Positions 55,679 to 64,000 of a stretch of DNA of 64,000 bases are shown in pieces. The first letter of the stretch is position 1, and each line of letters starts with the position of its first letter. A program made the position numbers and the translations under genes. The DNA is from CBDCWO01 sp965223405 (GTDB taxonomy: Bacteria > Bacteroidota > Bacteroidia > Chitinophagales > Saprospiraceae): positions 5,766,001 through 5,830,000 of the forward strand of contig CBDCWO010000006.1 of assembly GCA_965223405.1 (NCBI GenBank), written 5' to 3'. A model generated the notes under the pieces. It had not been told where the DNA came from. It did no database searches and was given only the letters and a program-made list of their open reading frames with translations.

Positions 55679-55698
55679 ACCAGCGTGTACACTCTGGT
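55679..55698. promoter_or_regulatory. Near-perfect palindromic operator upstream of nrdJ
   Basis: ACCAG-CGTGTACAC-TCTGGT is a 20-bp inverted repeat with one mismatched pair, 20 bases before the nrdJ ATG and overlapping the start predicted by the -7 box. The core GTGTACAC is fully palindromic. It is a candidate repressor site; the NrdR box consensus (ACAnnATAT-type) is not clearly matched. Confidence 0.55.
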
Positions 55699-55701
55699 AG
55701 A

Positions 55702-55709
55702 CAAAATTA
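55702..55709 (-). promoter_or_regulatory. Bacteroidota -7 element for nrdJ
   Basis: TAATTTTG on the coding strand matches TAnnTTTG. The predicted start, near 55695, lies inside the palindrome. Confidence 0.5.
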
Positions 55710-56095
55710 ATATTCTACAGGTTAAAAGGGAAAATTTACATCACAATGATAAATCTCATTGATAGTAATTACACCGCCTGTATTTGATCAATTTATTGAC
55801 TTGAGTAAAATTCAGGTTCATAAATTATAGAATGATCAGCAAAATGATCACTTCAAAAAACAGGACATCGTAAAAACAAAACTTATTTTCTCTATCATTG
55901 CTTAATCCAAAGAAAAAAGTATCAACTTCAGATTGTAATATCCTTGTAATTATGCCATGAATTTAAGGCAAATTTTAAGGGTTCAAAATTTTATCATATT
56001 AAACTTTTCAACAAATTGTGGAAAATTATCATATGTTCATAATTTTCAATAGAATACAAAAATTAAATTTTCTATGTAAGCCAATTTTTTAACCA
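55710..56095. other. AT-rich intergenic region upstream of nrdJ
   Basis: 386 bases, strongly AT-rich. No gene, RNA or terminator was recognised. Confidence 0.4.
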
Positions 56096-57022
56096 TTATT
56101 TAATGATAATAATGGGTAGTACATCATTCTTATTCAATAATCTTTCGGTAGTGCTTCCCAGCAAAAAGGAAGCAATACCAGAATGGCCTCTTGCACCTTG
56201 TATAATGAGATTCATCTGTTGGTCCAAGGCATAGTTGATGATGTGATCGGAAATATTTGGATCGTCGGATTCAAGCAAAACAGGAATCAGACGATCTTTA
56301 TCTTTAGGGAAATGAGTGAACAGGTATTTTTCAAAAGCTTCTTCATGATCCGCTTTAATACTTTCTTCCAGTTGTTCCGGTGTTTTGCTTAACTTAAAAG
56401 CCATTAAATCGGGCCTTTGGTAGATATGCAAAAGAACCAACTTTCGACTTGAATTTAAAGTTTGAGCCAAGTCCAGCGCATATTGAATGGATTTTAGAGT
56501 GTGCTCTGAAAAATCCACCGGGACCAATATGCCTTCAATTTTACAAGGTGCAGTTTCCGGAACAACTAAAATGTGGCTTTCTCCATGCCTGATCACATTC
56601 TTCGCATCAATAAAATGTGTATCCGGATGAAATCTTTTGCCCAGAGCCACCAGCTCAATACCGGGACGATTAGCTTGCCGAATAATTTCTTCCTTTGGTG
56701 ACCCTTCCTTGATCACATAGTCTGCGGGAATTGACATTTGAGGCCAATATTGGTCTATCTCATTTTTAATTGAGTTAATAATAGTCACTTGGTCGATCGG
56801 AGCGGGATCTACCGTAGAGGCTCGAAATAACTTGCGCAATGGATTGGTCAACAGTATTGAGGGTAGTATGTGGAGAAAGGTGATCTTCTTAATTTCAACA
56901 AATTTTGATATGAGATGAAGGTACCGTAATACATTGCGATCTGGGGAATCCAACTCAAGTGCCACCAAAACATTATTGATTTCCAATCTATTTTTTGAGC
57001 TATTTACATTTTGAACATTCAT
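56096..57022 (-). CDS. Universal stress protein with two UspA domains
   Basis: 308 residues in two UspA halves: the first from NNVLVALELDSPDRNVLRYL, the second from EGILVPVDFSEHTLKSIQYA. The second half keeps the ATP-binding pattern G-x2-G-x9-G-(S/T) (IIQGARGHSGIASFLLGSTT); the first has a reduced version (VALGKRFHPD). Cytosolic; role in stress tolerance by family only. Confidence 0.88.
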   Translation of the reverse strand: MNVQNVNSSKNRLEINNVLVALELDSPDRNVLRYLHLISKFVEIKKITFLHILPSILLTNPLRKLFRASTVDPAPIDQVTIINSIKNEIDQYWPQMSIPADYVIKEGSPKEEIIRQANRPGIELVALGKRFHPDTHFIDAKNVIRHGESHILVVPETAPCKIEGILVPVDFSEHTLKSIQYALDLAQTLNSSRKLVLLHIYQRPDLMAFKLSKTPEQLEESIKADHEEAFEKYLFTHFPKDKDRLIPVLLESDDPNISDHIINYALDQQMNLIIQGARGHSGIASFLLGSTTERLLNKNDVLPIIIIK

Positions 57023-57224
57023 GACAGTTTATTTTTTGTATATATCAGATAGAGTAGAAAAAAGTGGAATACCGAAAAAGAATTACTTTTCAGCCAACAC
57101 TACAGAATTGCGGAAATTCAAAAAGAAATCAAATGATTTAGATCAGTAATTGGTATGATTGCCTTGAGTATTGCAAAAATTCAGATCCGACTTGCACCGA
57201 TCGATTTAAGTAATATTTTAACCT

Positions 57225-58862
57225 CTAATTTGCCGTTTTTTCCAGGAAGAAGTCTAGATATTGCTTGTCTAACTCCGGAGAATCTCCATAATATTCTCTC
57301 AGATCGGTCAATTCTCGTATAAGATTTTGAACTACTTCTTGATAGTCGGGATCATCAAAAACATTTCTCATTTCTTGAGGATCTTTTTTACGATCATACA
57401 GTTCCCATTCATCAACGTCATAATAGAAATGAGCCAATTTGTAATCTTGAGTTACGATACCGTAATGTCGTTTAACCATATGAATCGACGGATATTCGTA
57501 GTAATGGTAATATACTGCCTCTCTCTTCCATTGTTCGTTTTGTCCCTGGAGTAGAGGAATAAGGCTTTCACCTTGCATTTCAGGAAGTGCGGGTATACCG
57601 GCTGCTGCGAGAATGGTCTGTGCAAAATCGAGATTTTGCACCATTTGGTTAGATTGCGAATTTGACTTGATTACTAGCGGCCATCTTATGAGTAATGGAG
57701 TTTTAAATGATTCATCGTAAATAAATCTCTTATCAAACCATCCATGTTCGCCCAGGTAAAATCCCTGGTCGGAGGTATAAACCACCAAGGTATTTTCTGC
57801 GAGACCATTTTGGTCCAAATAGTCGAGTAATCTTCCCACATTATCATCTATTCCGGCAATTGTGCCAAGGTAATCTTGCATGTAGCGCTGATATCTCCAT
57901 CGCATCAGCTCCTGATCGGTCATCTTTGGATATTTGGTTTTGAAATCCTCGTTCATAGGACCATATTGTGCATCCCAGGCAGCACGTTGAGATACATTTT
58001 GACGACCAACTTCACGCTCATAAGCCGCTTTGTCCCATCCGGAGGCATCCGGAATTCCCAATTCATCCATCAATTCAGGAATTATTTTTGAATCACCTGC
58101 CCAATTCATATGATTCAATAAATTCATCTCCGCACTTTTGGCTGCTGTGCCGCGATTTTGGTAATCGTCAAAAAGAGTATTCGGCTCCGGAAATTGCTTT
58201 TTAAGATACTCCCGATAATGCCGTTCTGGTGGTAACCATTCTCGATGTGGTGCCTTATGTAAATACATGAGTAAAAAAGGTTTTTTGGCATCCCGTTCCT
58301 GTTCCAGCCATTCTAGGGTCATATCCGTGATAATATCTGAAACGTATCCTTCCACTCGGATTCGGCCTTCATTTTTGGTGATAAAATCAGGATTATAGTA
58401 GGTTCCTTGTCCGGGCAATATTTTAAATTGATCAAATCCTTTGGGATTGTTGCCAAAGTGTAACTTTCCAAACATTGCAGTCTGGTATCCTGCTTGCTGA
58501 AACAACTGGGGAAAAGTGACCTGGGTTGTATCAAAGGGAAAATAATTATCCGTTTTACCATTGAGATGGCAATGTTTTCCGGTTAGTAATACAGCTCGTG
58601 ACGGCGCACAAAGTGAATTGGTAACGCAGGCATTGGTAAAAATCATCCCTTCGCTGGCCAACCGGTCGATCGACGGGGTCTGAATCAATTGATCATTATA
58701 AGCACTTATGGCCTGATAAGCATGATCATCAGACATCATAAAAAGGATGTTCGGGCGGGTTGGAAGTTCATCGGGGTCTTTATCTGAATTACATCGGCAT
58801 AGCGCGGTGATCAAGGTAAAGGCGGCTATGGTCATCAGGGAATGTTGTATTCCAATTTTCAT
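57225..58862 (-). CDS. S1 family sulfatase (secreted)
   Basis: 545 residues with an N-terminal hydrophobic segment (SLMTIAAFTLITALC) suggesting export, perhaps as a lipoprotein. Metal motif PNILFMMSDDHAYQ, modification motif CAPSRAVLLTGKH, AMFGKLHFG, LHKAPHREW and TSDQGFYLGEHGWFDKRF. The DDHAY and GEHGWFDKR patterns resemble S1 sulfatases acting on amino sugars or glycosaminoglycan-like glycans; the substrate is not proven. It lies 36 bases after the gluconate-dehydrogenase-like gene, so may share its transcript. Confidence 0.88.
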   Translation of the reverse strand: MKIGIQHSLMTIAAFTLITALCRCNSDKDPDELPTRPNILFMMSDDHAYQAISAYNDQLIQTPSIDRLASEGMIFTNACVTNSLCAPSRAVLLTGKHCHLNGKTDNYFPFDTTQVTFPQLFQQAGYQTAMFGKLHFGNNPKGFDQFKILPGQGTYYNPDFITKNEGRIRVEGYVSDIITDMTLEWLEQERDAKKPFLLMYLHKAPHREWLPPERHYREYLKKQFPEPNTLFDDYQNRGTAAKSAEMNLLNHMNWAGDSKIIPELMDELGIPDASGWDKAAYEREVGRQNVSQRAAWDAQYGPMNEDFKTKYPKMTDQELMRWRYQRYMQDYLGTIAGIDDNVGRLLDYLDQNGLAENTLVVYTSDQGFYLGEHGWFDKRFIYDESFKTPLLIRWPLVIKSNSQSNQMVQNLDFAQTILAAAGIPALPEMQGESLIPLLQGQNEQWKREAVYYHYYEYPSIHMVKRHYGIVTQDYKLAHFYYDVDEWELYDRKKDPQEMRNVFDDPDYQEVVQNLIRELTDLREYYGDSPELDKQYLDFFLEKTAN

Positions 58863-58898
58863 CTTGTCTTATAGGTTATATTTAATTTTATAATGCTT

Positions 58899-59621
58899 TT
58901 AAGTAATCAGGTTGCCATCCTCGTCCCATTCTGCTTGAATATTCCGGGTATCCTGATTGATACATTTGGCTAACCATTCTTCATCATAATCCACATCATG
59001 TTCAGCCAGGATTTCTTCCGGGACTCCGTTCCAGACATTAGCAATATTACCCTGATAGTTAAGTTCTTTAATGCCTTCCTGGGATGTATAAAATCCAGTC
59101 AGAGTTAAATTTCGCATTAAGCTAAAAAAGGTTATACCCGGTTGCAGTTCCAGGGTTGTTGACTCGGGGTAGGCTATTTCATCCAAGATCTGCTTTTGTT
59201 GATAGAGTTCACAACTGGAAAATTTGAATCCAAACCTCCGATTGGCATAACTATTTAACCACATCAATCCACCACGGAGAGGTATTTTGAACTCCTGAAT
59301 GTCTTTCGCAATAAATTCGATAAATTCAGGAACTTCAGCCTCTCCTGCTGAAACATATCCTTTTCCAGGAGGGAGGATAAGATCACACAATACTGAAATA
59401 TCAGAAAGTTCATCGTCTGTAAAATAAATCTCCTCATTTAGTTCCTTATCCCGGCGTTTTTCAGAAGGAGTACGTCCGTATTGTCCTGCTGCTTCTATTC
59501 CCGAACTGACGTTTTCTAAATTTCCTTTTTGATCCTTGGAAATTGGGGTGCACCCGCTAACCACTGTACCTCCGGCTAGTGTGCCAATCAGCAACGATTT
59601 TATAGATTCTCTGCGATCCAT
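58899..59621 (-). CDS. Gluconate 2-dehydrogenase subunit 3 family protein
   Basis: 240 residues. The N-terminus MDRRESIKSLLIG resembles a Tat signal and is followed by VVSGC, a lipobox. The body has the subunit 3 pattern (LSDISVLCDLILPPGKG and EVPEFIEFI). This small subunit is the partner needed for export and activity of GMC-type membrane dehydrogenases. It overlaps the GMC gene stop by 1 base (TGATG). Confidence 0.83.
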   Translation of the reverse strand: MDRRESIKSLLIGTLAGGTVVSGCTPISKDQKGNLENVSSGIEAAGQYGRTPSEKRRDKELNEEIYFTDDELSDISVLCDLILPPGKGYVSAGEAEVPEFIEFIAKDIQEFKIPLRGGLMWLNSYANRRFGFKFSSCELYQQKQILDEIAYPESTTLELQPGITFFSLMRNLTLTGFYTSQEGIKELNYQGNIANVWNGVPEEILAEHDVDYDEEWLAKCINQDTRNIQAEWDEDGNLIT

Positions 59622-61339
59622 CAGATATTTTGTTTTTTAAGTTCATTTAGGATATACTCTGAGGTTCTCCATGATAACGCAAGAATAGTCCAGGTAGGAT
59701 TCTTATCAGCTTGCGATACGAAGGGCCCTCCATCCACCACAAAGACATTTTGCGCATCGTGTAGTTGTTCAAAAGCATTGGTTACTGAGTTTTTAGGATT
59801 GGAACCCATTCGTGTAGTGCCGACCTCATGAATGATCATCCCCGGATCCAGGAGTCCATATTTTTCTTTTGAGCCCGGTGTTTCCCCTATCCTTTGGCCA
59901 CCCATGTTATAGAATATTTCATCGAAAGTCATCTGCATATGCCTAGCTTGATTCACCTCCTGATCAGTCCAATTGTAGTTGAATCTCAATACAGGAATTC
60001 CAAATTCATCTACTACCGAAGGATCGATTTCGCAATAATTACTTTCAAGTGGAATGCTCTCTCCTCTTCCGGCCAGGTGGATGGTAGCACCATAATATTT
60101 TTGGATTTCTTCCCTCAGCTTATGGCCATACCCTCCTATAGGCAAATCAAAGAACTTATTGATGGTATTCGTATCAAAACCAAATCCATACTTAGGCATT
60201 CTGATACCACCACCCATTTCAATATGGTAACCCCTGGCAAAATCTAATTTTCTATTGTCCAACCACCAGGGAGTATAGACGTGAAATCCAGAAACTCCGT
60301 CTTCATTAAACATCTTACGGTTCATAAGATCCGGGATGAATGCTGTTCCTCCAGCCCCGGTCGAGTCGTGAAGGTATTTTCCTACCAGGCCACTGCTGTT
60401 ACCAAGGCCATTTGGATGATGTTTACTTTTAGAATTTAACAATATCCGTGCTGAACCACATGCCGAAGCTGCTAATACAATGACTTTAGCCTTAATCTGA
60501 TATTCCTTACGATCTTCTTTATTAATGTAAATTATTCCATTCGGCTTACCATTATCATCAACGACAACCTCTCTCACCATTGAATTTACATGTAAATCAA
60601 TCTGTCCCCCAGACTTTTGTGCCGGAAAAATCAAACAAGTACCTGCCGAAAAATCTGCATGAACCATGCAGCCCCGATTGCATTGACTACAGTAAAAGCA
60701 AACTCCTCTGTCTTGATTAATACGCTTGGTAAGGATAGATTTTCTGGCCGGGATTACAGTAATATTAGATTTTCGGGCTGCTTTGATATAATATAATTCA
60801 TGCAAACGCGGCTTAGGAGGAGGTAAGAAAAAACCATCTGGTTCGTTGGGAAGATTTTCCTTAGTACCAAAGATTCCAATCAACCGGTCCACTTTGTCGT
60901 AATATGGTTTTAGGTCCTCATACCGAATAGGCCAGTTTTCGCCTAGCCCATCAAGGTCCTTTCTTCTAAAATCATCAGGACCAAATCGCAAAGAAATCCT
61001 GCCCCAGTGATTGGTGCGGCCTCCCAACATTCTTGATCTAAACCACTCAAACTTGGTTCCCCCAGATCTGGTGTAAGGCTCACCTTCGATTTCCCATCCA
61101 CCATATGCCGCATCAAAGTCTCCAAAAAAGCGTGTAGTTCCAGCGCCCCTACGAGGAGATTCCCAGGGCCATTTTAGTTGTGTTCTTTGGGCTGGATCGG
61201 CAGGATCAAAAAATGGACCGGCTTCAATTACGGCCACTTTTAAACCGCCCTCAGACAATATTTTTGTAGCCATACCACCACCTGCACCTGACCCAACTAT
61301 GAGCACATTATATTCTGTCGGGGATTTAATAATTTGCAT
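59621..61339 (-). CDS. GMC family FAD-dependent oxidoreductase
   Basis: 572 residues. FAD-binding VLIVGSGAGGGMATKIL at residues 13-29, SRMLGGRTNHWGR, a Cys cluster CFYCSQCNRGC, VLAASACGSARIL and the C-terminal VVDGGPFVSQADKNPTWT. This is the large subunit of gluconate/sorbitol/2-keto-sugar type dehydrogenases; it oxidises a sugar or polyol, with electrons to the quinone or cytochrome pool. No signal peptide, so export would depend on the Tat-bearing partner. Substrate unknown; the sulfatase downstream suggests glycan use. Confidence 0.88.
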   Translation of the reverse strand: MQIIKSPTEYNVLIVGSGAGGGMATKILSEGGLKVAVIEAGPFFDPADPAQRTQLKWPWESPRRGAGTTRFFGDFDAAYGGWEIEGEPYTRSGGTKFEWFRSRMLGGRTNHWGRISLRFGPDDFRRKDLDGLGENWPIRYEDLKPYYDKVDRLIGIFGTKENLPNEPDGFFLPPPKPRLHELYYIKAARKSNITVIPARKSILTKRINQDRGVCFYCSQCNRGCMVHADFSAGTCLIFPAQKSGGQIDLHVNSMVREVVVDDNGKPNGIIYINKEDRKEYQIKAKVIVLAASACGSARILLNSKSKHHPNGLGNSSGLVGKYLHDSTGAGGTAFIPDLMNRKMFNEDGVSGFHVYTPWWLDNRKLDFARGYHIEMGGGIRMPKYGFGFDTNTINKFFDLPIGGYGHKLREEIQKYYGATIHLAGRGESIPLESNYCEIDPSVVDEFGIPVLRFNYNWTDQEVNQARHMQMTFDEIFYNMGGQRIGETPGSKEKYGLLDPGMIIHEVGTTRMGSNPKNSVTNAFEQLHDAQNVFVVDGGPFVSQADKNPTWTILALSWRTSEYILNELKKQNI

Positions 61340-61376
61340 CTGATGAATTTAAGTTTTTCAGGTAAAACCCTAAATT

Positions 61377-61415
61377 AAAAAACTCCATCGGTTAAATGGC
61401 CATCGATGGAGTTTT
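61377..61415 (-). terminator. Rho-independent terminator of the Cys-rich secreted protein
   Basis: Stem ACTCCATCG (61382-61390) / CGATGGAGT (61404-61412) with A- and T-runs on the two sides. It separates the secreted protein from the GMC operon and can act in either direction. Confidence 0.85.
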
Positions 61416-61437
61416 GACAACAATGTTATTTCAAATT

Positions 61438-64000
61438 TTATCGTAAATGAATCATTTTACCCTGGTAAATGTGCTTCCCAGCACTGATGGTATATAAATA
61501 TATCCCTCCATCAATTCCCTGATCCGAGTTAAAAAGATATTCATTTAAGCCTTTTGTGCCTTCAATAATTTCGTTCTTGAGAAGTGTTCCATTTAGACTA
61601 AAGACTTTAATCCTAACTACAGAATTGGTGCTTAATGAAAATGAAATGCTCGTTTGAGAGCTAAATGGATTGGGGCTATTTCCATGGACATACAAAGCTT
61701 GTTTAGTTATCGCAAAACTATTCTTTGTAAATACCTTTCCTCGCCCGGTATTGGAAGGGAGACTTCGATCTCCTTCGCAAACATCTCCAACCCCATCTTG
61801 AAGAAGAAGAGTCGTATTACAGAAATCCTTGTTTCCCTGTTCATCTATGACCCAGATGTTTAAGGATATGATTTGTTCAATACCATCCGGAATATCAAGA
61901 CATGTGAATTCAAGATAGGGTGAGGATCCATCTTCAGAAAAGCTAAAGGTTAAGTTTTCGGATGCAGAACAATTGTCATATGATCCGGCATCTAAATCAT
62001 TTGCCCAGATAGTAATTGTTCCACTGGATGGCATAATCACTGTGGTGATGCCATGATAGCAATATGGAGTAGGCAACTTACAATCCAATACGGTTATCGA
62101 AGTCATACAAGTATCCACATTACCACAATTGTCTTCACCGATCAGAAAGATATCATACGCTCCATTCTGCAAATGATGATTAAACCGCTTACCATGCCCA
62201 TATGAAATTGCCTGTGGATCCTGATTTCCAGATTCCATCCAATAGTAGCGATAGGACATTAAATCAGAGGGCGTACAATTATCCATTCCCTGTCCCAAGA
62301 TCGTATCTACCGGTACTTCTGTACATATGGATTGAGAATTACAAATGATAAAAGGTTGAATACAGCTAATTTCAGGAGCATCCCGATCAATAATTTTGAT
62401 AATTTGAGTATAGGTTAAATAACCATCACCATTGTCCTTAAGATGGCGATATATACAATTTCGATCTTCACCGGCAATTATTCGGTCATCCACAATTACA
62501 TCAGGAACTAAATTTTCAAAGTGCTTTGTAATATCTGCATTGAATACGCACCAATCAATAAGTGTCCATGTACGCTCGATTTTTTTACAAGAACCAGGCA
62601 CAACTTCAATTATCTTGTCTTCGTAGCTAACTCCAATTAGCTCACAATCATCATCAGATATTTCCAATTCCCCGAAAGCATCTCGTGGATAAATCTCATC
62701 GTTCATTGTTGAAATACAATCAATTTCCAGATCAGGTGGAAAAACTACTTCAAAGTCACTACGAGGTAACACGGTAATCCTTTGTTGACAAGACGACGTC
62801 AATTCGCATTGATCGGATATTGTCCAAGTACGGGTTAAAACACCTACCCCGCATTCATTAATTGAGCCATCATCGCTATATGCCACAGACAAATTTTCTT
62901 CATTGGTGCAATTATCAATGTAGGTAGGTTCTCCAAATTCAAATTTCGGCTTGCCCGGAGGATAATCATATCGATCCAACCAAAGCCAAATAGAACAATA
63001 AATTGGTCTCCAATTGGTTGAAGAAGTGTTTGTTCCATTGACCCAAACCTTATAGTTGCACGGATCTTTAGCATAGTGATGGCTATAATGATCATTCAAG
63101 GGTCCCCCATAGTATCCATGGGTTTCTGAATCATAGCCTGTCCATGGCACTTCAACACAACATCGGCCCCCAACTAAATTGTTATACCATCCGTTCTTAG
63201 GACACGAACTAAACGATAAGTAATCTCCTTCGGCACCACACACATTCCAGGTATACCCCGGAGCTTTGATATGATAAGGATTGTTGGCCCCATCCAGTTT
63301 AAATGGGAGATCTACCCAATAGGGTACTCCATCACAATAATAAGTAACATCATTTGGGGCCTCACAAATTGGTGGCGCCTTATCATCTTTAATGACTCGT
63401 ATCATACATTCACTGTAGCTAACAGGTATCCTTATTCTCGAATCTCCCAGATAATTATCTGCTAATTCCGGATACTTTTGCAAAACCATATTCCATCTGT
63501 TGATATCATCTGCATTTTTGTATTCACAGCATATTCTGTTTTTGATCGGTCCCGGACTTTGCATCTTTAATTTAATGCAGTTCCTTGCAAATGTATCTTC
63601 ACACAAATCTGGAAATACCGGATCGTACCCAATCATTTCCGGATAATAAAGCCGGAAAAAACAGGCAAACTCATCATACTGATTCCAACAATACCATTGA
63701 TGTTTTGAACCTTTAAAAATATGTGGATCATAAGTAGGCAAACCACATACATCATATACCCTTAATACCAGGGTATCTTCACCACATTCATCCAATTCGA
63801 GATAATCCTGGAATACATAACATTCAATCCATAGCTCTACTTGTAATTGGTATGATTCCAAATTATGGTGGTACTCATATTCTCCAAAACAAGAAATCAA
63901 TTGATGGTGCCAATAATTTCTCCAATATTCTATATCATTCATTTTTGCAACTGCAAAATGCAATTGACTACAGCAATTGTCATGACTACCATCATCTAAT
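61438..64000 (-). CDS. Secreted Cys-rich multidomain protein with type IX sorting domain (5' end outside window)
   Basis: At least 853 residues; the frame stays open to the window edge (reading LDDGSHDNCCSQL before the first possible TTG start), so the N-terminus is missing. The body is a series of Cys-rich beta repeats like the HYR-type repeats of Saprospiria surface proteins (for example TRTWTISDQCELTSSCQQ, IERTWTLIDWCVF and CTEVPVDTI). The last 80 residues are a type A sorting domain (GNSPNPFSSQTSISFSLS, GIYLYTISAGKHIYQGKMIH), so it is exported by the type IX system to the surface. Possible adhesin or glycan binder. Confidence 0.85.
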   Translation of the reverse strand, partial: LDDGSHDNCCSQLHFAVAKMNDIEYWRNYWHHQLISCFGEYEYHHNLESYQLQVELWIECYVFQDYLELDECGEDTLVLRVYDVCGLPTYDPHIFKGSKHQWYCWNQYDEFACFFRLYYPEMIGYDPVFPDLCEDTFARNCIKLKMQSPGPIKNRICCEYKNADDINRWNMVLQKYPELADNYLGDSRIRIPVSYSECMIRVIKDDKAPPICEAPNDVTYYCDGVPYWVDLPFKLDGANNPYHIKAPGYTWNVCGAEGDYLSFSSCPKNGWYNNLVGGRCCVEVPWTGYDSETHGYYGGPLNDHYSHHYAKDPCNYKVWVNGTNTSSTNWRPIYCSIWLWLDRYDYPPGKPKFEFGEPTYIDNCTNEENLSVAYSDDGSINECGVGVLTRTWTISDQCELTSSCQQRITVLPRSDFEVVFPPDLEIDCISTMNDEIYPRDAFGELEISDDDCELIGVSYEDKIIEVVPGSCKKIERTWTLIDWCVFNADITKHFENLVPDVIVDDRIIAGEDRNCIYRHLKDNGDGYLTYTQIIKIIDRDAPEISCIQPFIICNSQSICTEVPVDTILGQGMDNCTPSDLMSYRYYWMESGNQDPQAISYGHGKRFNHHLQNGAYDIFLIGEDNCGNVDTCMTSITVLDCKLPTPYCYHGITTVIMPSSGTITIWANDLDAGSYDNCSASENLTFSFSEDGSSPYLEFTCLDIPDGIEQIISLNIWVIDEQGNKDFCNTTLLLQDGVGDVCEGDRSLPSNTGRGKVFTKNSFAITKQALYVHGNSPNPFSSQTSISFSLSTNSVVRIKVFSLNGTLLKNEIIEGTKGLNEYLFNSDQGIDGGIYLYTISAGKHIYQGKMIHLR

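Noticed and set aside
55660..56095. Cobalamin riboswitch upstream of the B12-dependent reductase
   Set aside because: No B12-box-like sequence or suitable multi-stem leader could be recognised; the promoter lies too close to the ATG.

Overview
The window is chromosomal DNA of a Bacteroidota, probably an aerobic marine member near the Saprospiria. The evidence is a PorT gene for type IX secretion next to ubiE, a large Cys-rich protein with a C-terminal type IX sorting domain, Bacteroidota-type TAnnTTTG promoter elements a short way upstream of many start codons, few Shine-Dalgarno sites, and several S1 sulfatases. The lineage below phylum is inference.

Layout. 1-27364 is mostly housekeeping: DUF3179 protein (cut by the left edge), SMC, MATE exporter, oligopeptidase B with a lipoprotein, TPR protein, GyrA, UbiE-PorT, ACP phosphodiesterase, YchF, a broken beta-propeller gene, PdhB, Mpl, a tiny lipoprotein with a YtxJ homologue and MnmD, an M28 peptidase, a DAACS symporter, a TlpA-type lipoprotein and an SDR. 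27365-28514 is a repeat-bearing, gene-poor stretch holding rpsU. 28515-33690 has two S1 sulfatases and an M43 metalloprotease gene disrupted by a tandem duplication.

33944-51571 is the main accessory block, a fucose locus. On the plus strand lie an L-fucose isomerase, an aldo/keto reductase and an FGGY kinase, with an AraC regulator divergent from them. Convergent to these is a minus-strand operon (48810 to 39568) for a bacterial microcompartment: DeoR regulator, PduL, EutN-type pentamers (4), BMC-H hexamers (3), one tandem-domain BMC-T of the PduT type, a PduP-type CoA-acylating aldehyde dehydrogenase, a PduS/RnfC-like flavo-iron-sulfur protein, a class II (fuculose-1-phosphate) aldolase, a divergent acetate kinase, and a 97-residue protein with an encapsulation-peptide-like N-terminus. 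A GH95-like lipoprotein follows. The predicted pathway is L-fucose to L-fuculose to L-fuculose-1-phosphate in the cytosol, then cleavage to DHAP and L-lactaldehyde, oxidation to lactyl-CoA, lactyl-phosphate and lactate with ATP gain. No glycyl-radical or B12 diol dehydratase, FucO-type alcohol dehydrogenase or lactate dehydrogenase is present, so cofactor recycling probably depends on PduS and BMC-T or on genes elsewhere.

51572-52952 is a repeat-rich junction: a broken and an intact copy of a GIY-YIG nuclease gene, a 50-bp tandem array, hairpins, a 16-bp copy of the tRNA-Ser 3' end, tRNA-Ser(UGA), and a GT-rich minisatellite. 53089-64000 carries a B12-dependent ribonucleotide reductase behind a palindromic candidate operator, a double universal stress protein, a GMC oxidoreductase / gluconate-2-dehydrogenase-subunit-3-like / sulfatase cluster, and the 3' part of the secreted Cys-rich protein cut by the right edge. 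No SusC/SusD pair, CRISPR array, rRNA or complete IS element was seen.
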